This document shows positions 45,428-54,615 of a DNA stretch of 64,000 nt, one piece after another. Position 1 is the stretch's first letter. Every line of letters starts with the position of its first letter. Origin of the DNA: Alphaproteobacteria bacterium UBA6038 (lineage in GTDB: Bacteria > Pseudomonadota > Alphaproteobacteria > Micropepsales > Micropepsaceae); assembly GCA_002429315.1 (NCBI GenBank), contig DIZC01000107.1:9585-73584 (forward strand). Direction: 5' to 3'. Both the position numbers and the translations under genes were made by a program. A model generated the notes under the pieces. That model saw nothing but the letters and a program-made list of their open reading frames with translations, was not told the origin of the DNA and made no database searches.

Positions 45428-46345
45428 TCAGCTGCCGCGCAGAGCGGCGAGTGCCTGTGGGTAGCGGCGCGAGAGCGGCACCGCGAGGTCTGCGACTTTG
45501 ATCGTGTAGTCGCCGGAACCATCCGGTTTCAGGCCGGTCACGACTTGCGTGTTCACCAGCCACGAGCGGTGGGTGCGCACAAAACCGTGGCCGCTCAATT
45601 CCCGTTCCAGCCTGGAGAGCGGCGAGCGCATCAGGAATCTGCGGCCGTCGTGCAGCACGAATTCCACATAATTGCCGGCCGACGATATCGCCAGTACATC
45701 CTGGAGCCGCACGCGCGTTAGCTTCGCGCCGTCCCGGATGTCATAGGTACTTTCGTTCGGGTTGCTCGAAGCTGCGGGCGTTCTGAGCCGTTCGGCAAGC
45801 CAGAAGCCCGTCAACAGCAACACATACGCGAATGCGTCCTTGCGCAACTCGTAGAGAAACTGCGGGCCGATGGGCCCGTAGCCATACGTTTTTCCGGCAA
45901 GGGCGTAGACGAGCTTCCGCATCGCAACGAAGCCGCCGACGTGGCAGGCGGAGAACAGGACTGCGGCGACCGGATGCACAATCAGCGCGCGCCATCCCGG
46001 CCGCGGCGTGAGCGGCGCCACCCGGTACGCCACCCATGGCAACCAGGTGAAGAAAAGGAAGCTGAGCCAACTCGAACCTTCCCAGATAATCGGCCGCAGC
46101 GCGCCCAGCTGCGGCTCTTCGTGATAAATTGTGATCACGTTTCCAGTGTTGATCGCGCCGGCGAGCGCCACGAACGCCAGCGAGCCATAGAGGAAGGCTC
46201 GGCGGCCCGCGCCGTCCGTCCCGAATAAGCCGCCGTTCGTCACCTGCTGCCACCACCGGTCACTGCGGGATGGCCGCGTGGCACCTTCCGCTTTGCGGGG
46301 CGCGGTGATTGCGGAAGACTGCTCTCGCTCAAGGGTGTCGGACAC
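45428..46345 (-). CDS. LytTR DNA-binding regulator with membrane domain
   Basis: A 305-residue protein with four predicted membrane helices at about 50-190 (for example AFLYGSLAFVALAGAI, LSFLFFTWLPWVAYRV), then a LytTR domain at about 210-305 (RLQDVLAISSAGNYVEFVLHDGRRFLMRSPLSRLERELSGHGFVRTHRSWLVN). Membrane-tethered LytTR regulators sense envelope or small-molecule cues. It is divergent from the FAD oxidase/PQQ dehydrogenase pair 46 bp away, which it may control. Confidence 0.88.
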   Translation of the reverse strand: MSDTLEREQSSAITAPRKAEGATRPSRSDRWWQQVTNGGLFGTDGAGRRAFLYGSLAFVALAGAINTGNVITIYHEEPQLGALRPIIWEGSSWLSFLFFTWLPWVAYRVAPLTPRPGWRALIVHPVAAVLFSACHVGGFVAMRKLVYALAGKTYGYGPIGPQFLYELRKDAFAYVLLLTGFWLAERLRTPAASSNPNESTYDIRDGAKLTRVRLQDVLAISSAGNYVEFVLHDGRRFLMRSPLSRLERELSGHGFVRTHRSWLVNTQVVTGLKPDGSGDYTIKVADLAVPLSRRYPQALAALRGS

Positions 46346-46390
46346 GGCGGCGGATATCAGCCCAAGCCGGTGACAATTGGAAGGTGAGGC

Positions 46391-48187
46391 ATGCGCAGAC
46401 GGGATGTGCTTACGGCAGCGATCAGCGCGGCGGCGTTACCACTCTGCGCAGGGGCGGAGAAGCTCGTCGCACCGATCACCCGGGCGGTTCGGCGGGTCCG
46501 GCCGGGCGAGGCTGGGTGGCCGGGGGCGGCGGAATGGCAGAGGCTGCGGCAAGCGGTCGGCCGCAATCTGATCGAGGTGCATCCGCTGTTTGCGGCCTGC
46601 CCCGCCGATCCGAAGGGCGCCGCCTGCCACGACGTCCTGCAGCACATCCGCAATCCCTTTTACATCGGCGACCAGGCGGCAGGCACGCAGGTTTCCGGCT
46701 GGCTGGATGCGTGGACGCCGGCGGCGAGTGCGTATGCGGTGAAGGCGCGTAATGCCGCCGATGTCGCAGCGGCGGTGAACTTTGCCCGTGATCACAATTT
46801 GCGGCTCGTGGTGAAGGGCGGCGGCCACAGCTACCAGGGCACCTCCAACGCGCCCGACTCGCTCTTGATCTGGACGCGCGACATGCACACCGTGACCTTG
46901 CACGATGCGTTCGTGCCGCAGGGCTGCGAGGGCAAGGTCGCGCCGCAGCCGGCGGTGACCGCCGAGTCCGGCGCCATGTGGATCGATCTGTACAATGCGG
47001 TGACCGGCAAGGCCGGTCGGTATGTGCAGGGTGGCGGCTGCACCACGGTCGGCGTCGCCGGGCTCATCCAGAGCGGCGGGTTTGGGAGCTTCTCGAAAGG
47101 CTTCGGCACGGCAGCGTCCTCGCTGCTGGAAGCGGAGATCGTGACGGCAGATGGTGCCGTGCGCATTGCCAATGCCTGTACCAATCCCGATCTCTTCTGG
47201 GCGCTGAAAGGCGGCGGCGGCGGCAGCTGGGGCGTGGTGACGAAACTCACCTTGAAGACACACGATCTGCCGCAGAACTTCGGCGGGGCGGCCGGAAAGA
47301 TCCAGGCGCATTCCGACGATGCATTCCGGAAGCTGATCGCCCAGTTCGTGCGCTTCTATGCGAGCGCGCTGTTCAATCCGCACTGGGGGGAGCAGGCGGC
47401 GTTTGGGGCGGACAACAGGCTCAAGATCTCCATGGTGTGCCAGGGACTGACGCGGGCAGAGGCGAAAGCCGTGTGGCAGCCCTTCTTCGATTGGGTGAAC
47501 GCCGCGCCGAAGGACTATTCCGTCGTCGACAAATTGCGCGCAGGTGCCGGCGATTCACGGCACTGGTGGGATGTCATCGGCAACGATTCAATGAACCGCG
47601 ACACACGGTCCGGCGCGCCGGAAGATCATGGCTGGTGCCAGGGCGACCAGGATCAGGTGGGAGCCTTCCTGCACGGCTACGATTCGCTGTGGCTGCCGGC
47701 ATCGCTGCTCCAACCGGCGCAGCAGCAACGGTTCGTGGACGCGCTGTTCGCGGCCAGCCGCTACAAGGAGGTGGGACTTCACTTCAACAAAGGATTGGCG
47801 GGGGCGCCGGCGCCGGCGATTGCCGCGGCGAAGGATACCGCCACCAACCCGGCGGTGACCGATGCGTTCGTGCTCGCCATCATCGCAGATGGCGAAGGGC
47901 CGGCTTATCCCGACATGCCCGGGGCCGCCGTCAAGGAGAGCACGGCGCGAAAGGATGCGCAGATGATCGATCTTGCGACGGCAGAGCTGCGCAAGATCGC
48001 GCCGAACGCGGGCTCGTATGTTTCGGAGAGCAATTACTTCAATGCGCGCTGGCAGCAGGCTTTCTGGGGGCAGAACTATGCCAAGCTGCGCGCCGTGAAA
48101 GAGACGTACGATCCCGGCGGGCTGTTCTTCGTGCATCACGGCGTGGGCAGCGAAAACTGGAGCGCGGACGGATTTACAAAAACATGA
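46391..48187 (+). CDS. FAD-linked oxidase, berberine-bridge (BBE) type
   Basis: A 598-residue exported oxidase. A twin-arginine-like signal starts MRRRDVLTAAISAAALPL. The FAD site has GGGHSYQG with His146, and GGCTTVGVAGLIQSGGFG with Cys217, the two residues used for bicovalent flavin attachment in BBE enzymes. The C-terminal BBE segment is NYFNARWQQAFWGQNYAKLRAVKETYDPGGLFFVHHGVG. It likely oxidises a sugar or alcohol. It overlaps the next gene by ATGA. Confidence 0.88.
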   Translation: MRRRDVLTAAISAAALPLCAGAEKLVAPITRAVRRVRPGEAGWPGAAEWQRLRQAVGRNLIEVHPLFAACPADPKGAACHDVLQHIRNPFYIGDQAAGTQVSGWLDAWTPAASAYAVKARNAADVAAAVNFARDHNLRLVVKGGGHSYQGTSNAPDSLLIWTRDMHTVTLHDAFVPQGCEGKVAPQPAVTAESGAMWIDLYNAVTGKAGRYVQGGGCTTVGVAGLIQSGGFGSFSKGFGTAASSLLEAEIVTADGAVRIANACTNPDLFWALKGGGGGSWGVVTKLTLKTHDLPQNFGGAAGKIQAHSDDAFRKLIAQFVRFYASALFNPHWGEQAAFGADNRLKISMVCQGLTRAEAKAVWQPFFDWVNAAPKDYSVVDKLRAGAGDSRHWWDVIGNDSMNRDTRSGAPEDHGWCQGDQDQVGAFLHGYDSLWLPASLLQPAQQQRFVDALFAASRYKEVGLHFNKGLAGAPAPAIAAAKDTATNPAVTDAFVLAIIADGEGPAYPDMPGAAVKESTARKDAQMIDLATAELRKIAPNAGSYVSESNYFNARWQQAFWGQNYAKLRAVKETYDPGGLFFVHHGVGSENWSADGFTKT

Positions 48188-50082
48188 GAAGCAAACTCGC
48201 TTTTCTGTTGGTGCTGCTGGCCTGCGGCACGGCAGACGCCGCGGAGCCGGGCTGGATGTATTACGGCGGTGACCAGGCCGGGCAGCGCTATTCAGCTGCG
48301 AGGCAGATCACGCCCGCCAATGTGCGCGACTTGGGAGTGGCGTGGACCTATTCGACCGGCGATCTGAAAACCAAGGGCGAGGCCATCAAGCGCGCCTCAT
48401 TCGAGGACACGCCGATCCTCGCGGAAGGCCGGCTCTATGTCTGTTCGCCATTCAACGAGGTGGCGGCGCTTGATCCCGGGACGGGCAAGCCGCTGTGGCG
48501 CTTCGATCCGAAGCTCAACGCCGCCATGCGTTACCCGAACGATTTCATCTGCCGTGGCGTGGCGTTCTGGCGCGCGCCGAATGCGAAGGGCGCCTGCGCC
48601 GCGCGCATCTATCTCAACACCGCCGACCGGCGCCTGATCGCGCTGGATGCCGCGACCGGCAAGCCGTGCGCAGGTTTCGGCAAGGGCGGCACGGTGACGA
48701 TCGGCGAAGGGCCGCAGGTTGAAGGCAAGCGCTTCGGCCGCAATCACACGACTTCGCCCCCGGTTGTCACGCACGGGCTGGCGATTGTCGGCTCCGCGAT
48801 CGACGACAACCAGAAGGTCGATGAGCTGCGCGGCACGGTTTACGCCTACGATGCGGTGACCGGCGCGCAGCGCTGGAGCTTCGATCCGCTCAAGGGCCAG
48901 AAGCCGCCGTTCCGCGCCGGCGCCGCCAATGTGTGGGCGCCGATGAGCGTGGACGAGAGAGCAGGCCTCGTGTTCCTGCCGGTGTCCAGTTCAAGCCCGG
49001 ATTTCTGGGGCGGCCTGCGCAAAGGCGACGGCAAATACGCCAACTCCGTTGTGGCGCTGCACATCGCGGACGGCACGGTGGCGTGGTCGTTCCAGACCAC
49101 GCACCACGATCTGTGGGATTACGACATCCCGGCGCAGCCGACACTCGGTACCGTAACATACAACGGCAAAACCGCGCCGGCCGTGCTGCAGCCGACCAAG
49201 CAGGGGTTGCTGTTCACGATCCGGCGCGATATCGGCCAGCCGCTCATTCCGGTGGTCGAACGCAAGGTGCCGCAGCACGGCGCGCCGGGCGAAGTGGTGT
49301 GGCCGACCCAACCCTTCCCCATCGCGCCCAAGCCATTGTCGAACACGACGATCAAGGCGGAGGACGCCTTCGGCTTCACCTTCTGGGACCGCGGCAAATG
49401 CCGCGACGTGATCGCGCGTTCGCGCCACGACGGGCTCTACACGCCGCCGAGCCTGCAGGGCACGATCCTCTATCCCTTCACCGGCGGGGGCACCAACTGG
49501 GGCGGGCTCGCCTTCGATGCGGCGCGCGACACGGTGTACGTGAACGTGTCGAACGTCATGCATCTCGTGACGCTGATTCCGCAGAAGCAGTTCGCCGGCG
49601 TGCGCGAGAAATTCTTCGAGAAGGAGGTGTCGCCCAACACCGGCGCGCCGTTCGGCATGATGCGTGAGGCGGTGCTCTCGCCATGGGGCCTGCCGTGCAA
49701 CCCGCCGCCATGGGGGCTGCTCTACGCCATCGACATGCACAGCGGGCATGTAAAATGGCGCGTGCCGCTGGGCACCACCGAAGACATGGCGCCGTTCAGC
49801 GAATACATTCTCGGCAAAACCGGCACGCCCAATCTCGGCGGGCCGATCGCGACCGCGGGCGGGGTCGTGTTCATCGGCGCGGCGATGGACGATTACCTGC
49901 GCGCCTTCGATGCGAAGACCGGCGGGGAGCTCTGGCGCGGCCGCCTTCCCGCGGGCGGACAGGCCACGCCGATGACCTACGTGTGGAAAGGGCGGCAGTA
50001 CGTGATCATCGCCGCCGGCGGCCATTCCAAGCTCGACACCAAACGCGGCGATACGGTGGTGGCATTCGCGTTGCCACGATAG
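48184..50082 (+). CDS. PQQ-dependent dehydrogenase (quinoprotein)
   Basis: A 632-residue exported beta-propeller enzyme with signal peptide MRSKLAFLLVLLACGTADA. Propeller motifs recur: GWMYYGGDQAGQRYSAARQIT, GTGKPLWRFDP, DATTGKP-like turns and FQTTHHDLWDYDIPAQPTL. The end of the blade GGTNWGGLAFDA is as in glucose/quinate-type dehydrogenases. It lacks their membrane domain. Coupled translation with the FAD oxidase suggests the two oxidise one substrate pathway in the periplasm. Confidence 0.88.
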   Translation: MRSKLAFLLVLLACGTADAAEPGWMYYGGDQAGQRYSAARQITPANVRDLGVAWTYSTGDLKTKGEAIKRASFEDTPILAEGRLYVCSPFNEVAALDPGTGKPLWRFDPKLNAAMRYPNDFICRGVAFWRAPNAKGACAARIYLNTADRRLIALDAATGKPCAGFGKGGTVTIGEGPQVEGKRFGRNHTTSPPVVTHGLAIVGSAIDDNQKVDELRGTVYAYDAVTGAQRWSFDPLKGQKPPFRAGAANVWAPMSVDERAGLVFLPVSSSSPDFWGGLRKGDGKYANSVVALHIADGTVAWSFQTTHHDLWDYDIPAQPTLGTVTYNGKTAPAVLQPTKQGLLFTIRRDIGQPLIPVVERKVPQHGAPGEVVWPTQPFPIAPKPLSNTTIKAEDAFGFTFWDRGKCRDVIARSRHDGLYTPPSLQGTILYPFTGGGTNWGGLAFDAARDTVYVNVSNVMHLVTLIPQKQFAGVREKFFEKEVSPNTGAPFGMMREAVLSPWGLPCNPPPWGLLYAIDMHSGHVKWRVPLGTTEDMAPFSEYILGKTGTPNLGGPIATAGGVVFIGAAMDDYLRAFDAKTGGELWRGRLPAGGQATPMTYVWKGRQYVIIAAGGHSKLDTKRGDTVVAFALPR

Positions 50083-50083
50083 A

Positions 50084-50593
50084 TCAGCCGTCCTCAGCCT
50101 CGGACAGCGAGGAGGCTATCCTGGCGACCGATTGGAGCAGCATCAACGGTTGGTCTTTCGAAGGCACAAAGCCACGACGTTTCCAATAATTCGCAGCTTC
50201 CACACTTACCGCGTTCACCACTACGGCACGCCCGCCAACGAGTCTGGCACCTTCGATGCAGCGCCTCATCGCGTGCCGGAACAAGCCGCCACCGATCCCC
50301 TTTCCAGACCATTCCCGGTCCACCGCAAATTGGCCGAGCAGGATGCAGGGTACCGGATCTGGAGCTCTTCCAGTTCGAATGGCGCGGGGCACCAGGTGCC
50401 GCTCCACGGCAGTCGGGGCGACGCCATAGTAGGCGATTACCCTGCGATTCTCGTGCACCACCATGACAACGGTGAAGCCGCCTTCTTGATTGGCGAGTGC
50501 GTGCGTCCTGAGCCAGAAGTCAAGTGCCGGTTCGCCACAAGAAAACTTAAGAAGGCTGTGCGTCGCGCTGAGCGGCTCCGGGCCGGAAATCAC
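50084..50593 (-). CDS. tacT: GNAT toxin, TacT type
   Basis: A 169-residue acetyltransferase. The acetyl-CoA loop is in FAVDREWSGKGIGGGLFRHAM and the C-terminal motif is NYWKRRGFVPS. GEPALDFWLRTHALANQEGG is a TacT/AtaT signature. Such toxins acetylate aminoacyl-tRNA. The stop lies one base after the PQQ gene stop on the other strand. It pairs with the DUF1778 antitoxin 3 bp upstream. Confidence 0.9.
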   Translation of the reverse strand: MISGPEPLSATHSLLKFSCGEPALDFWLRTHALANQEGGFTVVMVVHENRRVIAYYGVAPTAVERHLVPRAIRTGRAPDPVPCILLGQFAVDREWSGKGIGGGLFRHAMRRCIEGARLVGGRAVVVNAVSVEAANYWKRRGFVPSKDQPLMLLQSVARIASSLSEAEDG

Positions 50594-50596
50594 GGA

Positions 50597-50881
50597 TTAC
50601 TCTTCCCAAGGGGCCTTGCGCCTGAAGACGTCAACCATTTCCGGGATCGGCGCCGGAGGGGCCGAGATCACGTCCAGAAAATGTTTGAAGCCTTCCGGGC
50701 TCATCCGAATGACCGTGTTCTCCATCACGACCTCTTCCGCGGCCCGTACGGCGGCTTCGCGCACGAAGTCCGTCCGCGAGCGTCCGCGCTTTCGCGCGGC
50801 GCGGTCGATAATCGCAATATCCGCTTCGGGCAATCGCATCGACAGCGGGTAAACCTTTTTCTTGCGAACAGCACCTGCCAT
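50597..50881 (-). CDS. tacA: DUF1778 antitoxin, TacA type
   Basis: A protein of 94 residues with a ribbon-helix-helix N-terminus (YPLSMRLPEADIAIIDRAARKRGRSRTDFVREAAVRAAEEVV) and a C-terminal toxin-binding tail (SPEGFKHFLDVI...FRRKAPWE). ATG 50881. It would repress the pair through the palindrome just upstream. Confidence 0.92.
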   Translation of the reverse strand: MAGAVRKKKVYPLSMRLPEADIAIIDRAARKRGRSRTDFVREAAVRAAEEVVMENTVIRMSPEGFKHFLDVISAPPAPIPEMVDVFRRKAPWEE

Positions 50882-50894
50882 GAAGTGACCCTCC

Positions 50895-50921
50895 TTCCGT
50901 AGTGCATTTTGCACTACGGAA
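50895..50921 (-). promoter_or_regulatory. tacAT operator palindrome
   Basis: Perfect 12-bp arms TTCCGTAGTGCA and TGCACTACGGAA with a TTT centre, 14 bp before the antitoxin ATG. It is a clear binding site for the TacA ribbon-helix-helix dimer and covers the likely transcription start. Confidence 0.85.
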
Positions 50922-50954
50922 AAGGAGCAGTCAAGCGAAAGCGGGTTAGGACCA

Positions 50955-51653
50955 TTATTCCGGCAGCGATTGCGCGTCGGGGAACAGGCCATAGGCGGAG
51001 AAGTCTACCTCGAAGGTGAGCAGCTTCGCCTGCAGCAGGGCGTAAAGCGGCATGCGCCAGGTGACGGTGGTCGCGCTCAGGCCGTCGGATCGGATTTGCG
51101 GCCTGATCGTGCTGCGCCCGACGTGCAGGTCGTTGGCGCGTTCGACGGAGCCCGGCACCGAAACGCTGAACGCATACACGTGATCGCCGAACATGGTCTG
51201 CGCCAGCTCGCCGCCGAACTTGTCGCCCTCCGCCGCGCGCGGCGCGTTCTGCCGCCGCGCACGATCCACCAGGAAGGTGCGCCGGAAGGTGACGTGGCTC
51301 GGACCGAGCCCCAACCAGCTTGCGCCATGGTTGGTCAGGCTTACCGATTCGTCGGACAGCCGCAGGTCGGCGACCGACTTGAAATCGATGATGGCGGTTT
51401 GGGTAACCTTGCCGTCCCTGACGACGGTGCGGGTCGTCGCCCGGTTCTGCTTGAGCGCGATGGCGGACTTGTTGTCCTTCAGCGCCTCGCCCAGAAGGCC
51501 GTTCGCGGCGATGGCGGTTTCATAGCGGCCGCCGCCGCCGCGGCCGATCGACAGCTTCTGCGTGAGATCGAAACAGCCCGACAGCGCCAGCAGGCACCCA
51601 ACCGCAACCGCCGGGCGGCACCATCGCCGCCACTTTGAAATAACAACGCCCAT
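50955..51653 (-). CDS. Predicted lipoprotein
   Basis: A protein of 232 residues starting at ATG 51653. The N-terminus (RWCRPAVAVGCLLALSGC) holds a lipobox LSGC, so cysteine 26 or so is lipidated. The rest is beta-rich with repeated polar strands (KVTQTAIIDFKSVADLRLSDESVSLT). No enzyme motif is visible. It may bind a partner in the periplasm. The frame continues upstream but with non-coding composition. Confidence 0.7.
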   Translation of the reverse strand: MGVVISKWRRWCRPAVAVGCLLALSGCFDLTQKLSIGRGGGGRYETAIAANGLLGEALKDNKSAIALKQNRATTRTVVRDGKVTQTAIIDFKSVADLRLSDESVSLTNHGASWLGLGPSHVTFRRTFLVDRARRQNAPRAAEGDKFGGELAQTMFGDHVYAFSVSVPGSVERANDLHVGRSTIRPQIRSDGLSATTVTWRMPLYALLQAKLLTFEVDFSAYGLFPDAQSLPE

Positions 51654-51745
51654 CGTTCGCTCTCCTGCACGCTCACTATAGCCTGAACCCGCCTCTGCGG
51701 CACAGGCAATCCGGTACACCTGCTCCGTACTGCAACCGGGCGACG

Positions 51746-53176
51746 TTACATTTGCGCCTGTTCTTCGACCTCTTCCTGCTGAATTTGCATTGGCGTTTGC
51801 GGGATCAGGCGGCGCTTCTTCCAGCCGCCTTTGAGGAACCACGCGCCGGCCATGATGGCGGCGCAGACATTCGTCGCGGGTATCGACCACCACAAGCCGT
51901 CTTCGCCCAGCAGTGAAGGGCGCGAAAGGATGTAAGCCAGCGGCAGCTGCAGCAGCCATTGCGAAACGAGGCCGATGGTCATGGCCGGAATCATCTCACC
52001 CGCCGCGCGCAAGACCGCCGGCAGCGCGAACTGCAGACCAACGAATCCGCTGGCCCATGCCGAAATCCGGATGATGCGGGCGCCTTCCGCGATGACGGCG
52101 CCATCGTGCGGCACGAAGAAGGCCACGATCGCCGGCGCGAAGATCACGCACAGCCCGCCGAACGCCGTGAGCACGAGGAATGTCAGCGCGGCGGAGATAT
52201 GCGCGGTCTTCTCCGCGCGCGCGATATTGTCCGCGCCGATGTTCTGTCCCACCAAGGTCGACGTGGCGAGTGCCAGGCCCATGGCCGGAATCACCGCGAC
52301 GTTGAAGATGTTGGTGTTGACGCCGAAACTCGCGGTCGCCACCGTGCCGAAACCGGAGACGAGAAAGATCATCGCCGTCATGCCGAGGCCGCGCGCCGAT
52401 TGCTCGATAGAGGCCGGATAGCCCAGGAGGAACGCCCGCCTGACGAAGGCAAAGTCCGGAATGAAGTCGCGCCAATGCACATGAATGCCATAGCGGCCGC
52501 CGAACAGCAGACGCATGGAAACGACCGACGCCAGCAACTGCGCAATGAGCGTGGCAATCGCGGCTCCCATCACGCCTAAGGCCGGGGCGCCGAACTTCCC
52601 AAAGATGAGGATGGGATCGAGGGTGAAGTTCACCAGCACCATACAGGCGACGATGAGGAGCGGCGCTTTCACCTCGCCCACGCCGCGCAGCAGCGCCTGC
52701 ACCATGGCATAGAGAAAGAGGAACGGCAGCGAGATGAAGATGACCCGCATAAAGGCGACGCCGTTCGCGTAGACGTTGGGCGCCACGCCCAACAGGTGCA
52801 ATATCCACGGCACCAGCGCGTACCCAAGCGCGCCGAGAACGGTGGAGACGATCAGAATCGCCAGCAGCGTTTGCGCCGCGACGTGATCCACCATCTTGTG
52901 GTCGCGTGCGCCGGTGTATTGCGCGATCAGCGTCGTGCCCGCGATGGCGAAGCCCATGCCCGCTGCTACCAGCACGAACATCACCGGCATGCTGATGGAA
53001 ACGGCCGCCACCGCGGCGGCGCCGAGCCGGCCCACCCAGAAGGCGTCGACGATCTGGTAGGCGACCTGCAGGATGTTGGCGCCGGTGATCGGGATCGCCA
53101 GCAGGAACAGCGAGCGGACGATCGATCCTTCGAGCAGGCGCGGATCGAAGGCGCGGCGTGGTCGGGCTTCAGCCAT
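51746..53176 (-). CDS. MATE family efflux transporter
   Basis: A 476-residue, 12-helix cation-coupled exporter. The first helix region SIVRSLFLLAIPITGANILQVAYQIVDAFWVGRLG and the mirrored seventh-helix region GYPASIEQSARGLGMTAMIFLVSGFGTVATASFGV are the two MATE lobes. Substrates are usually cationic drugs or secondary metabolites. ATG 53176 is preferred over a TTG two codons earlier. Encoded between the lipoprotein gene and purB. Confidence 0.9.
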   Translation of the reverse strand: MAEARPRRAFDPRLLEGSIVRSLFLLAIPITGANILQVAYQIVDAFWVGRLGAAAVAAVSISMPVMFVLVAAGMGFAIAGTTLIAQYTGARDHKMVDHVAAQTLLAILIVSTVLGALGYALVPWILHLLGVAPNVYANGVAFMRVIFISLPFLFLYAMVQALLRGVGEVKAPLLIVACMVLVNFTLDPILIFGKFGAPALGVMGAAIATLIAQLLASVVSMRLLFGGRYGIHVHWRDFIPDFAFVRRAFLLGYPASIEQSARGLGMTAMIFLVSGFGTVATASFGVNTNIFNVAVIPAMGLALATSTLVGQNIGADNIARAEKTAHISAALTFLVLTAFGGLCVIFAPAIVAFFVPHDGAVIAEGARIIRISAWASGFVGLQFALPAVLRAAGEMIPAMTIGLVSQWLLQLPLAYILSRPSLLGEDGLWWSIPATNVCAAIMAGAWFLKGGWKKRRLIPQTPMQIQQEEVEEQAQM

Positions 53177-53215
53177 TTGCAAACGTCTTTTTCTGATTTG
53201 ATCGGATGGCGAGGC

Positions 53216-54535
53216 CTACAGCGTCACGTCGCCTTCGCCGAAGACGCGGGCGAAGATGGTGTCCACGTGCTTCAGGTGGTAGCCGAGGTCGAACAGCTGC
53301 GCGAGCTCGGCAGGCGGAAGCGCGCGGGTCACGTCCTTGTCCGCCTTCAACAGCGACAACAGATCGCCCTCGCCATTCCAGGCGCGCATCGCGTTGCGCT
53401 GGACCAGACGATACGCCTCCTCGCGCCCTACGCCGGACTGCGTCAGCGCGAGCAGCACGCGCTGGCTGTGCACCAGTCCGCGCGTGCGCTCAAGGTTTTC
53501 CTGCATGCGCTCCGGATAGACGATCAGCCCGTCCACCACGCTGGCGGCGCGGGCGAGCGCGAAGTCGAGGGTGACGGTGGCATCCGGGCCGATGTAGCGC
53601 TCGACCGAGGAATGCGAGATGTCCCGCTCGTGCCACAGCGCCACGTCTTCCAGCGCCGGCGTCACATAGGCGCGCACCATGCGCGCGAGGCCGGTGAGGT
53701 TTTCCGTGAGCACGGGATTGCGCTTGTGCGGCATGGCGGAGGAGCCTTTCTGGCCTTCCGAGAAGAACTCCTCCGCTTCGAGCACTTCGGTACGCTGAAG
53801 GTGGCGGATTTCGGTGGCGAGCCGCTCGACCGAGCTGGCGGTCACCCCGAGCGCGGCGAAATAGGCGGCGTGGCGGTCGCGCGGGATGACCTGGGTCGAA
53901 ACCGCTTCCGTCTTCAGCCCCAGTTTCGTGGCGACATGGGCTTCCACCCGCGGATCGATGTTGGCGAAGGTGCCGACCGCGCCGGAAATGGCGCAGACGG
54001 AAATCTCCTCCCGCGCCGCGATAAGGCGCCGCTTCGCCCGCTCGAACTCGGCGTAGAAGCTTGCGAGCTTCACGCCGAAGGTCGTGGGTTCGGCGTGAAT
54101 GCCGTGACTGCGGCCGATGGTGACGGTGTTCTTGTGCTCCAGCGCGCGGCGCTTAAGCGCAGCCAGCAAGAGATCGACATCGGCGATGAGAATGTCGGCG
54201 GCGCGCTTCAGCTGCACGGACAGGCACGTATCCAGCACGTCCGAGGAGGTCATGCCCTGGTGCACAAAGCGGGCTTCGGGCCCGACGATCTCGGACAAAT
54301 GCGTGAGGAAGGCGATCACGTCATGCTTCACCTCGCGCTCGATCTCGTCGATGCGGGCGATATCGAACGTCGCCTTGCCGCCCTTCTCCCACACAGCACG
54401 CGCGGCGGATTTCGGAATGATGCCGATGTCCGCCAGCGCGTCGGCCGCATGCGCCTCGATTTCGAACCAGATGCGGTACTTCTCTTCCGGCGACCAGATC
54501 GCCGCCATCTCAGGCCGGGCATAGCGGGGAATCAT
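53216..54535 (-). CDS. purB: Adenylosuccinate lyase
   Basis: A 439-residue PurB that releases fumarate from SAICAR and adenylosuccinate. The fumarase/aspartase signature is GSSAMPHKRNPVLTENL. RSHGIHAEPTTFGVKLA carries the catalytic histidine, and MTSSDVLDTCLS is another family block. It belongs to the purine cluster but is separated from purC by about 8 kb of unrelated genes. Confidence 0.98.
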   Translation of the reverse strand: MIPRYARPEMAAIWSPEEKYRIWFEIEAHAADALADIGIIPKSAARAVWEKGGKATFDIARIDEIEREVKHDVIAFLTHLSEIVGPEARFVHQGMTSSDVLDTCLSVQLKRAADILIADVDLLLAALKRRALEHKNTVTIGRSHGIHAEPTTFGVKLASFYAEFERAKRRLIAAREEISVCAISGAVGTFANIDPRVEAHVATKLGLKTEAVSTQVIPRDRHAAYFAALGVTASSVERLATEIRHLQRTEVLEAEEFFSEGQKGSSAMPHKRNPVLTENLTGLARMVRAYVTPALEDVALWHERDISHSSVERYIGPDATVTLDFALARAASVVDGLIVYPERMQENLERTRGLVHSQRVLLALTQSGVGREEAYRLVQRNAMRAWNGEGDLLSLLKADKDVTRALPPAELAQLFDLGYHLKHVDTIFARVFGEGDVTL

Positions 54536-54615
54536 GTACCACTTTTATCCTCGATGCGATTCCTGTAAAACCCTCCAGAGTAGATCCGGCACGTTTAGCG
54601 CATCGGCGTCCTCCC

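Noticed and set aside
46978..48183. Upstream extension of the PQQ dehydrogenase frame
   Set aside because: It is the shifted shadow of the FAD oxidase gene; the signal peptide at 48184 marks the true start.
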